Source: a virus. From it: 23,549 nucleotides of DNA. The notes under the pieces are model-generated. The model was not told the DNA's origin, made no database searches, and saw only the letters and a program-made list of their open reading frames with translations. Of this stretch, positions 14,222-20,954 are shown one piece after another. The position numbers and the translations under genes were made by a program. Within the stretch, counting starts at the first letter, position 1; every line of letters starts with the position of its first letter. Where the stretch lies: IMG/VR virus record IMGVR_UViG_3300042554_000304, positions 1 through 23,549 of that record. One strand, written 5' to 3'.

Positions 14222-15076
14222 TTACCATTCAAACTTATTGATGATTGCGTCCACCTTGGACTTCAATTCACTGCGCGTGTCGGCGTCTTCCTTGATGCTC
14301 TCCATGTCCGCGTTCAACATCGCTACCTCTACTTGCCTACGTGCTTCCTCCAACTTCGGGTCATTGGTAATGTTCAACTTCGTCAAAAGAGAACAGAGTT
14401 CCAGAGGATTGGTAAGCAACGTGTCGTGGTAACGCTTCTTGCCGTCATCCCCCTCAACATCAGTCAACTTCTCCGACATTGCCACCAACGTCTTATGCAG
14501 ACGGTCCCACGGCTCGCGCATTGCCTCTGCCAACTTGCGGTCTTGCTGTGACATAAACTCGCTGCGCATCTCCTCCAAGTCATACGCAGGAATGTCTAAG
14601 CGGAAGTCACCGGCCTCGGGCACAGGCTTGACTGTTCTGCGGAAGCCAAACTTCAATCTAACATCTGTTAGCTCGGGGTAGTCCTCTGCCTTGTACAGCC
14701 CCTGCAACGCAGTCGGTGCCTCGGCAACCAAGCGCGGGTACTCGATGTAGAAGTTGTTGCACATCATGTTGAACGTCTGCTCAAACCCATTCATGGTCTG
14801 CTTGTAGTCCATGAACAACGCAGTCGGTAACATGCGCTCACCCTTGTCAGCCCAAGGCAGGGTGTGCTTGTTGTGATACAGGCGCACTCGTGCGGCAAAG
14901 TCCGCAATGTCCTTGCGTAGGCTCGTACCCGCAAACAAGTTCTTCTTGGTCTGGGATGCCCCACGCACCGCCCCTGCATCTGAGTTCACCTTGTCCGTGA
15001 TCTCTCGGTCGATCTTGGACGCAGGCCATACGCTGATGTTCAATTCCACTAACACTGCTGATGCACTGATACTCAT
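14222..15076 (-). CDS. DUF3150-like hypothetical protein next to AAA+/VWA genes
   Basis: 284 residues, mostly helical. It opens MSISASAVLVELNISVWPAS, then a region with GASQTKKNLFAG, a helical core and a final charged helix (SELKSKVDAIINKFEW). Length, opening and neighbourhood (MoxR-type ATPase plus VWA protein) resemble DUF3150 proteins as I remember them; the domain assignment needs a profile search. SD AAGGAG, ATGA overlap. It contains a palindrome in frame, giving LTDVR. Probably a third component working with the ATPase. Confidence 0.7.
   Translation of the reverse strand: MSISASAVLVELNISVWPASKIDREITDKVNSDAGAVRGASQTKKNLFAGTSLRKDIADFAARVRLYHNKHTLPWADKGERMLPTALFMDYKQTMNGFEQTFNMMCNNFYIEYPRLVAEAPTALQGLYKAEDYPELTDVRLKFGFRRTVKPVPEAGDFRLDIPAYDLEEMRSEFMSQQDRKLAEAMREPWDRLHKTLVAMSEKLTDVEGDDGKKRYHDTLLTNPLELCSLLTKLNITNDPKLEEARRQVEVAMLNADMESIKEDADTRSELKSKVDAIINKFEW
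14658..14671. promoter_or_regulatory. Palindrome CTAACA-TC-TGTTAG (intragenic)
   Basis: Within the 284-residue gene; coding strand CTA ACA GAT GTT AGA encodes Leu-Thr-Asp-Val-Arg. Confidence 0.75.
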
Positions 15077-15252
15077 TTCATTTCTCCTTGGTTAAAAACT
15101 TCTTCCCGCTTCGTTTCGTAGATACCTTCTAACTCCACTATCCAATCTCTCAGTATGTCCAACATGATTACATCCGTTGGCATAACTTTCCAGTTGATCT
15201 TCACAAAGCCTTCTTCTCGGCTTGCGGAGTAGTCCAGCTTTCCCATCTTCAT
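15073..15252 (-). CDS. Small hypothetical protein
   Basis: 59 residues starting MKMGKLDYSA. ATG is preferred over the GTG two codons upstream because SD AAGGAG is then 5 nt away. A short beta hairpin (REEGFVKINWKVMPTD) leads to a helix (IMLDILRDWIVELEGIYETK). No family recognised. ATGA overlap with the next gene. Confidence 0.65.
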   Translation of the reverse strand: MKMGKLDYSASREEGFVKINWKVMPTDVIMLDILRDWIVELEGIYETKREEVFNQGEMK

Positions 15253-15254
15253 AC

Positions 15255-15506
15255 TCACTCCTTCACAGGCTTACCCGCCAGCTTCGCCATCTGATACTGC
15301 GAGTCGGGCATGATCTTCATGCTGAACGGCTGCTCTTGTGGGTATACGTGGTAGGTGTAGTCGGTATCAATGCCGCTCTTCTCTTTCTCTTCCTTGGTGC
15401 GATACTTCTCCACGAAAGTCTCGCCCCTTGCCAGAATCTCGGCAACACGCACTGCATCCTCGGTTTGCAACACCACACTGCGATACCCCAAATCAATAAT
15501 TACCAT
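15255..15506 (-). CDS. Small hypothetical protein
   Basis: 83 residues starting MVIIDLGYRS, with SD AGGAG 7 nt upstream; the SD overlaps the last bases of a palindrome. Features: a beta start (VIIDLGYRSVVLQTEDAVRV), a helix (AEILARGETFVEKY), an acidic/basic stretch and an end with MPDSQYQMAKLAGKP. Small proteins of this layout occur in phage early regions; function unknown. Confidence 0.7.
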   Translation of the reverse strand: MVIIDLGYRSVVLQTEDAVRVAEILARGETFVEKYRTKEEKEKSGIDTDYTYHVYPQEQPFSMKIMPDSQYQMAKLAGKPVKE

Positions 15507-15516
15507 GTTCGTTCTC

Positions 15517-15530
15517 CTAACATTTGTTAG
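15517..15530. promoter_or_regulatory. Palindrome CTAACA-TT-TGTTAG
   Basis: It lies in the 34-nt gap after the VWA-like gene. Its last AG forms the start of the SD (TTAGGAG) of the 83-residue gene, so a bound protein or RNA hairpin could block ribosome access. Confidence 0.85.
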
Positions 15531-15540
15531 ATACCAGATT

Positions 15541-16740
15541 TCAATCGCGGATATGAATCGTCTTGCCATTGGGCGCAACTTCATCATTACCCCCCACGAT
15601 CACCCACAACACAGGCGCGGTCCACTCGTTACCCCAATCGCTACCAACATACCCATCGGTGAGCATGATGATGCACTCGGGCACGATGCTCTTGTCCTTG
15701 AGATATGTGGATACGCAACTAGGTGAAGTACCCCCACCGCCCGCTGGCTTGGTTGACTGCACGATGGTCGATACAGTAGCGCCTGTGTAAGTCTCATGCG
15801 CCGCCACTTCGCCATCCCAATAGATTAAGTCCACGATCTCGGGGCTTACTTCTTCTGCAATACCCTGAACCTCGGACAGACACTCGGCAAGTTCCTTATC
15901 ACCCACCGAACCAGATGCGTCAATACCGACCACCAAGTGACCAACCTTCTCACCAATCAGCGTAGGCATATACACGCCTGTGGATAAGAATCGGCGGTTG
16001 ACCCTACGCCATGAGGACTTGTCCTTGGCACTGCACGTTGACTTCACAAACTCACGCAACACTTCACGCCAATCCACCTTGGGCTCCATCAAGCCTTCAA
16101 GTTCGCGGTCCATGCCGCCTGTACCAGTTCCCGCCTTCTTGGCAGAAATCAGTCCTTGGCGTATCGCTTGGTCAATCTCTCGTGCAAGTACCTTCTTCTC
16201 TTCCTCGGTCATGTCCTTCGCACCATCCCAGTCGTGGTCATCGAACCCATCGCCGTCACCACCACCGCCGCCACCGCCCTCATCCTCCTCCTTGAGAATG
16301 TCGAACACTTGCTTGGCGTTCATACCTCGGAATCGCTCGTCCACCAAGCCCATCACCTTGCCCTTGTTCGGGCCATCGGTGTAGCGTGGCATGGCAATCA
16401 CTGTCTCGCTCGGGTCCAAGTCCTTGAGCATGAGGTTAATCACGTAGTCACAAGCGGAATTCGCCAGGCGGAAATTCTCATCATGCAACTTGCGCCATGT
16501 AGTGAGATGCCGATACATCTTGTGCGCGTTCTCATGCGCCACCACAAACGCCAATTCGGGGTCGCGTAGCTTCTTCACAAACTCGCGCCCATACCGCTCG
16601 TCTCGCCCATTGGTACAGGCGGTCGGGATGTTGTCATCCACTCTGGTACGCCCAACCATCAGGATGCCACTCAGCAATGCGAATTTGGAATTGCGCATCA
16701 AACTGATCTTTGCCTTCTGCACTTTGCGTTCTTCTAACAT
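15541..16740 (-). CDS. Metallopeptidase/VWA-like protein (DUF2201 type)
   Basis: 399 residues. The N-terminal domain has VVAHENAHKMYRH (H69-E70-x-x-H73), the HExxH zinc site of the metallopeptidase-like region found with VWA-like domains. A Gly/Asp-rich linker (about 152-173) separates it from a C-terminal VWA-like domain with the MIDAS DASGS (274-278) and TDG (361-363). Such proteins pair with MoxR-type AAA+ ATPases (compare RavA-ViaA, CbbQ-CbbO), and that ATPase is two genes upstream. The start ATG is inside a palindrome, preceded by SD AAGGAG. The domain calls are strong; the substrate is unknown. Confidence 0.9.
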   Translation of the reverse strand: MLEERKVQKAKISLMRNSKFALLSGILMVGRTRVDDNIPTACTNGRDERYGREFVKKLRDPELAFVVAHENAHKMYRHLTTWRKLHDENFRLANSACDYVINLMLKDLDPSETVIAMPRYTDGPNKGKVMGLVDERFRGMNAKQVFDILKEEDEGGGGGGGDGDGFDDHDWDGAKDMTEEEKKVLAREIDQAIRQGLISAKKAGTGTGGMDRELEGLMEPKVDWREVLREFVKSTCSAKDKSSWRRVNRRFLSTGVYMPTLIGEKVGHLVVGIDASGSVGDKELAECLSEVQGIAEEVSPEIVDLIYWDGEVAAHETYTGATVSTIVQSTKPAGGGGTSPSCVSTYLKDKSIVPECIIMLTDGYVGSDWGNEWTAPVLWVIVGGNDEVAPNGKTIHIRD

Positions 16741-16747
16741 TTGTTAG
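16734..16747. promoter_or_regulatory. Palindrome CTAACA-TT-TGTTAG holding stop and start codons
   Basis: It carries the ATG of the VWA-like gene and the last codons plus TAG stop of the 45-residue gene (ends Ala-Asn-Lys-Cys). SD AAGGAG abuts it upstream. Confidence 0.9.
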
Positions 16748-16871
16748 CTCCTTCTGTTAATAATTTAATTACGGCTTCGCAAGCACCTCTATCTTCATGT
16801 TTGAATATCCATTGATACCCATCCATAACATAGAACCCTAATACTTGCGTGCCCTGTATGTGGTATCTCAC
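16734..16871 (-). CDS. Very small hypothetical protein
   Basis: 45 residues with a GTG start overlapping the ATPase stop (GTGA); SD AGGA 6 nt upstream. Sequence pattern: RYHIQGTQVLGFYVMDGYQW, then a helix (DRGACEAVIKLLTEG). The last codons come from a palindrome. It sits between the ATPase and its VWA partner, so it may tune their ratio through coupling or act with them. No family recognised. Confidence 0.6.
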   Translation of the reverse strand: MRYHIQGTQVLGFYVMDGYQWIFKHEDRGACEAVIKLLTEGANKC

Positions 16872-17932
16872 AACAAGTCCTGATTCTTTGCTACCCACTC
16901 GCTGAATGCCTTGCAACTGAACGCAATGGCTTGCTTGTCGCGGTTCTTCGCAATGTTGATAGCGAACACGGCTTGCCACTCGGCATCGAACCGCTCCACA
17001 TACTCCATGAATGGGGTGATGCTTTGCTTGTCGATACGTGCAATGGCTCCGAACACCACAATCGCACACGCGCCAGGGCTTGTGGGTACCTTGGTGTGCT
17101 TAGGGTCTCGGATGGTCGCCTCCCATGTGGGCAACTGATCGGAGAATTCGATGTACGCTTGCATGTCCCGCGCACCGCTCTCACCGATTGCACCTGTCAA
17201 CGCCGCGATAACTGAGTCGGTGTCGTTCTCTCTGCGAGTTCTAACAATGTTAGATGCAGTCTCCAATGAGCGTGGAGTTACGAACGCCGTCATAGTCTTG
17301 CGGGGGTTGAAGATGTAGGGGTTGTCGGCTTGCCCACCATCGGTGTAGCTTGCCAGCACATGAGGGAAACGATTCACCCATGCAATCACCTCGGGCTCGA
17401 TACCCTTGTTGATAGCCCACTCAATCCACGCCTCGGCATCGGGCTTGGCTACGTTGAGAGACACAATGCGATTCAAGCTGTGCGCCTTCAACGCATCGCC
17501 CACACCATCGGTGCTCAGGTTGCCAGTCATGAATACCACAGTCTTGTTGTTCAGCGGGATATCACCCAGGCGAGGGTTCGCCTTCTCAAGCATGGGGTGG
17601 AGCATGTTCTTCACAGGGTCTGCACCCTTACTGAATTCGTCCAGCATGATGAGCATGGGCTTGCCAGTATGCACACCGAACCGCGCATTGGGGTAGTAGC
17701 GGGTGGTCTTGGTCTCATGGTCGATCACAGGCATTGCGATGTCGCCCAAGTCCATATTGGGTACGTCAATATACGCATAGTCGCACCCAAGGTCTCCAGC
17801 GATTGACTCCAGCAAGGATGACTTGCCAATCCCAGGTTCACCTCGTAGCATGAACCTCGTGGTCGGGTTCGTTTTGATAAGCGTTGCCGCTTGCTTCAAG
17901 GTCACAGTTTTTCCGAAAGTTACTTCTGACAT
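16868..17932 (-). CDS. MoxR-type AAA+ ATPase
   Basis: 354 residues starting MSEVTFGKTV (SD GGAG 7 nt upstream; an in-frame TTG two codons earlier is less likely). Walker A GEPGIGKSS (31-39), Walker B LIMLDEFSK (D98, E99), sensor 1 FMTGN (N138) and SLNR (R155), a likely arginine finger. This is the pattern of MoxR/CbbQ-like ATPases, which act with VWA proteins to remodel or insert cofactors into targets. A VWA-like partner is encoded just downstream. It is first in its transcription unit behind a consensus promoter. Confidence 0.92.
   Translation of the reverse strand: MSEVTFGKTVTLKQAATLIKTNPTTRFMLRGEPGIGKSSLLESIAGDLGCDYAYIDVPNMDLGDIAMPVIDHETKTTRYYPNARFGVHTGKPMLIMLDEFSKGADPVKNMLHPMLEKANPRLGDIPLNNKTVVFMTGNLSTDGVGDALKAHSLNRIVSLNVAKPDAEAWIEWAINKGIEPEVIAWVNRFPHVLASYTDGGQADNPYIFNPRKTMTAFVTPRSLETASNIVRTRRENDTDSVIAALTGAIGESGARDMQAYIEFSDQLPTWEATIRDPKHTKVPTSPGACAIVVFGAIARIDKQSITPFMEYVERFDAEWQAVFAINIAKNRDKQAIAFSCKAFSEWVAKNQDLL
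17241..17253. promoter_or_regulatory. 13-bp palindrome CTAACAATGTTAG (intragenic)
   Basis: Inside the AAA+ ATPase gene, in a different frame from the other intragenic copies (coding SNIVR). One central base instead of two. Confidence 0.65.
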
Positions 17933-17959
17933 TTTCAAACTCCATCTGATGTGCCGTTT

Positions 17960-17973
17960 CTAACAGTTGTTAG
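17960..17973. promoter_or_regulatory. Palindrome in the ATPase leader
   Basis: CTAACA-GT-TGTTAG, 51 nt downstream of the -10 box and 27 nt upstream of the ATPase start codon. Confidence 0.85.
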
Positions 17974-18024
17974 ATTCGGCGGGTTACAAAAAACTAACGA
18001 ACACACTTCTACTAACCAACCTAT

Positions 18025-18053
18025 ATTATACCACAATGTTATGGATATGTCAA
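18025..18053 (-). promoter_or_regulatory. Consensus promoter A (AAA+/VWA module)
   Basis: TTGACA (18053-18048), 17-bp spacer, TATAAT (18030-18025): full consensus on the minus strand. The spacer half next to the -10 (ATAACATTGTGG) is shared with promoters B and C. It lies 9 bp after the stop of the 352-residue gene. Confidence 0.9.
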
Positions 18054-18062
18054 GTTTATAGG

Positions 18063-19121
18063 TCACACTATCTCTGATATCCAAGCCGCATACTTCGGGT
18101 TGGGGGTTTTCCCTACCTCCAGTTCTACCCGCTCCAGCACCTCCTCGGCGTGGTACTTCAGTATGGCCTCGTCAATCATGGGCATCCACTCGTCTACATG
18201 GACCCACCCCTCCATGTCGTAGTCGTGCAGTACCCACTCGTTGTTGTGGGTGGACCTACTCTCTCGATACCCTTCTACCAATAACGCCATCGCACCTCGG
18301 TAGAAGTTATCGTGTTTCACATCCTCGGGCTGTCCGTTTACGATCGTCTCGGTGAACGCCTTCATGTTCTCCTCATACTTGCGTATCGCATCGCGGTGGT
18401 CTTGCTTCTGCGTCTCCGTTGGGTTGAAGTAATACAGCTTTGTCGGCTTGCCAAAGATGCAGTCGGTCTTCTCGCGGTTCAGTGCTTTGGCATCGTTGTA
18501 CGTGCTGTCCATCACACCAAACAGATTAACCGCCTCCTGTACGCCGAAATTGATTCTATTGAACCTTCGCTCGTATGCCCTGCCCTGATGTAACACATGC
18601 TCCTTTTGGCGCAGGTTTATGAACCCACCCAGATACTTGCGGAATTCAGAATAGCGCGATCTAACATTTGTTAGAGCCTTGCGACTAGCCTTGTATCCAT
18701 ACAGCGTTTCATGCTCTAGCACTCTCCATGCGCCAGTTCCCTTATGGCCCAGCGTCAGCGTGTTGTCGCCTGTCATGGTGTAATGCTGCCCATTCACAAT
18801 GAGGACACTGCTCCCACTCTTCCCACGCGCAGGTATGCCTAACACTTGTTGGATGAATTGGTGCGATGACACACTCGCCCACCCATCGGTGCGTAGCACG
18901 ATCACCCCATCGGGCTTGTATGTGATGACCGGGGTTTTGTACAAAACAAACTCCACATCCTCGCCGTTCATGCGCACAGAGTAGTTGTCCACATCCCTGC
19001 GGTCGCCCAAGGGTCGAATCTCGGGAGACCGCCCCCTGATTGGTACGGCGTTGTCGTGTACCTGTTTGGCGTGTCTAGGGTCAAACACCCTCGGTACTCT
19101 CTTCACTGTTGAATATCCCAT
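18063..19121 (-). CDS. Large hypothetical phage protein
   Basis: 352 residues starting MGYSTVKRVP, with SD AAGGAG 6 nt upstream; an in-frame TTG five codons earlier overlaps the previous gene. The N-terminal third is beta-rich (VEFVLYKTPVITYKPDGVIV, then SSVLIVNGQHYTMTGDNTL); the middle and end are helical and charged (ETQKQDHRDAIRKYEENMKA). No catalytic motif recognised. Two palindrome copies lie inside. It is the longest unknown of the early region. Confidence 0.75.
   Translation of the reverse strand: MGYSTVKRVPRVFDPRHAKQVHDNAVPIRGRSPEIRPLGDRRDVDNYSVRMNGEDVEFVLYKTPVITYKPDGVIVLRTDGWASVSSHQFIQQVLGIPARGKSGSSVLIVNGQHYTMTGDNTLTLGHKGTGAWRVLEHETLYGYKASRKALTNVRSRYSEFRKYLGGFINLRQKEHVLHQGRAYERRFNRINFGVQEAVNLFGVMDSTYNDAKALNREKTDCIFGKPTKLYYFNPTETQKQDHRDAIRKYEENMKAFTETIVNGQPEDVKHDNFYRGAMALLVEGYRESRSTHNNEWVLHDYDMEGWVHVDEWMPMIDEAILKYHAEEVLERVELEVGKTPNPKYAAWISEIV
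18661..18674. promoter_or_regulatory. Palindrome CTAACA-TT-TGTTAG (intragenic)
   Basis: Inside the 352-residue gene; coding strand CTA ACA AAT GTT AGA gives Leu-Thr-Asn-Val-Arg. Confidence 0.75.
18839..18852. promoter_or_regulatory. Palindrome copy, one mismatch
   Basis: CTAACACTTGTTGG, inside the 352-residue gene and in a frame different from the Leu-Thr-x-Val-Arg copies. It may be chance. Confidence 0.35.
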
Positions 19122-19122
19122 C

Positions 19123-19323
19123 TCATGCTCCTTCAAAAAGTTTAATGAATTCCATTGCCTTGGCGTGTGTCAGCCCTTCGGCTAAATACTCCCACTTACG
19201 CTTCAATATCTGTGCCTCCCATTGGTACTTGCGGCGTATGAGCAATTCTTTGCTTCCGTCGTCATTCGTGAACCCCGTGATGCACCAATCGTCTCCCTCC
19301 AATGTCTTTGGTATCCCCTCCAT
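19123..19323 (-). CDS. Small hypothetical protein
   Basis: 66 residues starting MEGIPKTLEG; ATG shares one base with the upstream stop (TGATG), SD GGGGGAG, and a GTG one codon earlier is an alternative. A beta-like front (DWCITGFTNDDGSKELLIRR) is followed by helices (WEAQILKRKWEYLAEGLTHA). The layout of a short sheet then helix resembles the 54-residue protein next to it. Unknown. Confidence 0.65.
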   Translation of the reverse strand: MEGIPKTLEGDDWCITGFTNDDGSKELLIRRKYQWEAQILKRKWEYLAEGLTHAKAMEFIKLFEGA

Positions 19324-19487
19324 CACTCCCCCTGTGCGCGTACTCGGTACGCCTTGAGTTTTTTCAGCGTTGGATATGTTGTCTTGAACATCTCCTTGGC
19401 CACCTGTTTACTGCGGCATTCGATCGACTCGGCAACCCATTGCCCGAATCTGTCGCACCACCCTGTCACGTAGTATCTAGCTAACAT
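19323..19487 (-). CDS. Very small hypothetical protein starting inside a palindrome
   Basis: 54 residues: MLARYYVTGWCDRFGQWVAE, then SIECRSKQVAKEMFKTTYPT and a basic end. A likely beta hairpin plus helix. ATG is at bases 8-10 of the palindrome on the coding strand, 3 nt after the upstream TAA, with SD AAGGAG. The next gene follows with TGATG overlap. The RYYV-x-GW...W opening recalls the 45-residue protein near the ATPase (RYHI-x-G). No known family. Confidence 0.7.
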   Translation of the reverse strand: MLARYYVTGWCDRFGQWVAESIECRSKQVAKEMFKTTYPTLKKLKAYRVRAQGE

Positions 19488-19494
19488 TTGTTAG
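19481..19494. promoter_or_regulatory. Palindrome holding TAA stop and ATG start
   Basis: CTAACA-TT-TGTTAG. Coding strand C-TAA-CAA-ATG-TTAG: TAA ends the 112-residue gene and ATG begins the 54-residue gene. Confidence 0.9.
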
Positions 19495-19829
19495 TCTCCT
19501 TCTTGCCAGTCTTTGCATACACAGTGGTCTTCGATGCCTGTTTTGTACGCAGGGCAACTCACCATGTGGATAAGTTTGTGTCCGTGGTAAATGAATACAT
19601 CAATAACCGTGGCGTGGTCGTGCAACTGCTTTGTTACATTTGTGTATAGCTTAGAAGCTATAACCAACTGCTCGGGCGTGGTCTCAGGGTTGTTCATCAG
19701 CGTAAGCAGGGTCTCTTCCATGAGACGCGCATTCTTGAGAATGCTCTCCCACTTGCGCATGAACATGCGAGTCTTAGGTTTGCTAAGTCCGTGATACCAA
19801 CTATTTGGTTCTATTTCACTCGCTTTCAT
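19491..19829 (-). CDS. Hypothetical 112-residue protein
   Basis: Starts MKASEIEPNS at an ATGA overlap with SD AGGAG/GGAG upstream. The first half is helical (MRKWESILKNARLMEETLLT); the second has THV-type helices (ASKLYTNVTKQLHDHATVID) and ends with a Cys-rich region (VSCPAYKTGIEDHCVCKDW), which might bind metal. Not recognised. Confidence 0.65.
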   Translation of the reverse strand: MKASEIEPNSWYHGLSKPKTRMFMRKWESILKNARLMEETLLTLMNNPETTPEQLVIASKLYTNVTKQLHDHATVIDVFIYHGHKLIHMVSCPAYKTGIEDHCVCKDWQEGD

Positions 19830-20014
19830 GCTCTCCACTCCTGTTGTTTCACGGTTATTTTGTACCCCAACTGCTTGATGTAGTGGAGGTCGGCGGGGCG
19901 CAGGGTCTTGGTTCCTGCAATGTCGGTGAACAGTTTGGCTTTGGGGCATACAGGGTATGCCTTGTCCTCGCCGTACACGTTCTTGATCTGGATGGTTATC
20001 TCTTGATCTAACAT
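19826..20014 (-). CDS. Small hypothetical protein starting inside a palindrome
   Basis: 62 residues: MLDQEITIQIKNVYGEDKAY, then PVCPKAKLFTDIAGTKTLRP and a helix-strand end. The front reads as a beta hairpin ending in a single Cys; the TLRPADLHYIKQLGYKITVK part suggests a small alpha/beta domain. ATG is in a palindrome, SD AAGGAG, upstream TAA only 3 nt away. Unknown. Confidence 0.65.
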   Translation of the reverse strand: MLDQEITIQIKNVYGEDKAYPVCPKAKLFTDIAGTKTLRPADLHYIKQLGYKITVKQQEWRA

Positions 20015-20021
20015 CTGTTAG
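20008..20021. promoter_or_regulatory. Palindrome holding TAA stop and ATG start
   Basis: CTAACA-TC-TGTTAG. Coding strand C-TAA-CAG-ATG-TTAG joins the 166-residue and 62-residue genes. The centre differs from the other junction copies but keeps the ATG. Confidence 0.9.
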
Positions 20022-20518
20022 TCTCCTTTTTCGTCTTCGATTGTGTATTTCCCAAGAGCTATGCCCCCCATCATTTTGCGTATCTCAGCATCCACAAACT
20101 CCCATGTGCGGTAGTTCGTAGTCGGAGGCCATGAAGCCTTCCCGCTGTGGTTGACCATGCGCATCTTGATGTAGAGTCCGGGCAAAAAGTCCTCGCTGTG
20201 GGCACAGTCGAACCCGAACCACCACACGTTGCCCTCCCTGCCGCTGTACGTCAGCCCGCCATGCGGAGAGTAGTCGTTGCCCATATCCAAGCGGTTGTAG
20301 TCCACCCCTACCAAGTCCCCAGTGGTTACACCCACGTAACCGCAAAGCGTGTGCGTTATCTCGTTGCGCCAGATGCGCCCACACAGTCCAGTCTCTGCGT
20401 CCACCCACTCGGCGTTGTCGGGCTCACCTTCCCACGGACGATAGGGCTCGAGCAACTTGTACTGGTCATAGATGGATACCAGCATGTCGGGCATCCCCGG
20501 TGCTTTGATTTCTAACAT
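20018..20518 (-). CDS. Conserved phage protein with GFDCAHSED motif
   Basis: 166 residues. The middle holds CGYVGVTTGD, SPHGGLTYSG and WWFGFDCAHSEDFLPGL, a set of Gly, His, Cys and Asp residues typical of a widespread phage family of unknown function; the conserved H, C, H and D could form a metal or catalytic site. The end is helical (YRTWEFVDAEIRKM). ATG lies in a palindrome with SD GGAGG 9 nt upstream. The family is recognised by motif only. Confidence 0.75.
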   Translation of the reverse strand: MLEIKAPGMPDMLVSIYDQYKLLEPYRPWEGEPDNAEWVDAETGLCGRIWRNEITHTLCGYVGVTTGDLVGVDYNRLDMGNDYSPHGGLTYSGREGNVWWFGFDCAHSEDFLPGLYIKMRMVNHSGKASWPPTTNYRTWEFVDAEIRKMMGGIALGKYTIEDEKGD

Positions 20519-20525
20519 TTGTTAG
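20512..20525. promoter_or_regulatory. Palindrome holding TAA stop and ATG start
   Basis: CTAACA-TT-TGTTAG. TAA (20524-20522) ends the 31-residue membrane protein; ATG (20518-20516) starts the 166-residue gene. Confidence 0.88.
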
Positions 20526-20617
20526 ACCCTCCAAATCAGCACATCAATACATACCACAATAAGTGCAACCAAAAACACCACGCGCAGTACGCGCTCGGAC
20601 AATTTGTAGTCGTTCAT
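20522..20617 (-). CDS. Tiny membrane protein nested in an overlapping frame
   Basis: 31 residues: MNDYKLSERVLRVVFLVALI, then VVCIDVLIWRV. One hydrophobic helix from about residue 11. A strong SD (AAGGAG, 7 nt spacer) and a stop supplied by the palindrome support it. It overlaps the 3' end of the 72-residue gene by 74 nt in another reading frame, so one of the two could be false; the SD and exact fit to the next junction argue for it. A lysis or envelope role is possible but unshown. Confidence 0.5.
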   Translation of the reverse strand: MNDYKLSERVLRVVFLVALIVVCIDVLIWRV

Positions 20618-20762
20618 CTTCGATCTCCTTACATACATTACGAACCACGCGCCGCGCATCAAGGCGCGAGGCGAACCACTTCGACAACTGAGGGTCATCG
20701 TCTTGCAGTAAGCCGGGGGGATACCCAGTCATGGGGCCGGGCTTAATCCACTTTTTCTTCAT
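20544..20762 (-). CDS. Small hypothetical protein
   Basis: 72 residues starting MKKKWIKPGPMTGYPPGLLQ, with SD GGAGGGGGA and ATGA overlap with the gene upstream. The middle is a charged helix (SRLDARRVVRNVCKEIEDER); the end GVFGCTYCGMY has a C-x-x-C pair. The last third overlaps a membrane-protein frame, which may explain its odd composition. Function unknown. Confidence 0.6.
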   Translation of the reverse strand: MKKKWIKPGPMTGYPPGLLQDDDPQLSKWFASRLDARRVVRNVCKEIEDERLQIVRARTARGVFGCTYCGMY

Positions 20763-20947
20763 TCCCCCTCCTCCTCGGTTGCCTCTACACCGCACAACTC
20801 CATGACCTCGGTCACGGCATGATGGACATCTTCAAAGTACTCGGGATGGATTCCATCTGGGTCGCGCAGGTAGTTGCGCAAGTCCTCGTCTATCGCTTGC
20901 AACAGCTTGTGTAGGCGCTCGGTCTGGTCTAGGTCAAAATCTAACAT
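20759..20947 (-). CDS. Small acidic helical protein starting inside a palindrome
   Basis: 62 residues, net acidic: MLDFDLDQTERLHKLLQAID, then EDLRNYLRDPDGIHPEYFED and a Glu-rich end (EATEEEGE). Two helices around a DPDG turn. ATG is in a palindrome, SD GAGGA, and the upstream TAA is 3 nt away. High negative charge is common in phage proteins that mimic DNA or bind host factors, but this is only a hint. Confidence 0.68.
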   Translation of the reverse strand: MLDFDLDQTERLHKLLQAIDEDLRNYLRDPDGIHPEYFEDVHHAVTEVMELCGVEATEEEGE

Positions 20948-20954
20948 TTGTTAG
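20941..20954. promoter_or_regulatory. Palindrome holding TAA stop and ATG start
   Basis: CTAACA-TT-TGTTAG. TAA (20953-20951) ends the 56-residue gene and ATG (20947-20945) starts the 62-residue gene. Confidence 0.9.
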
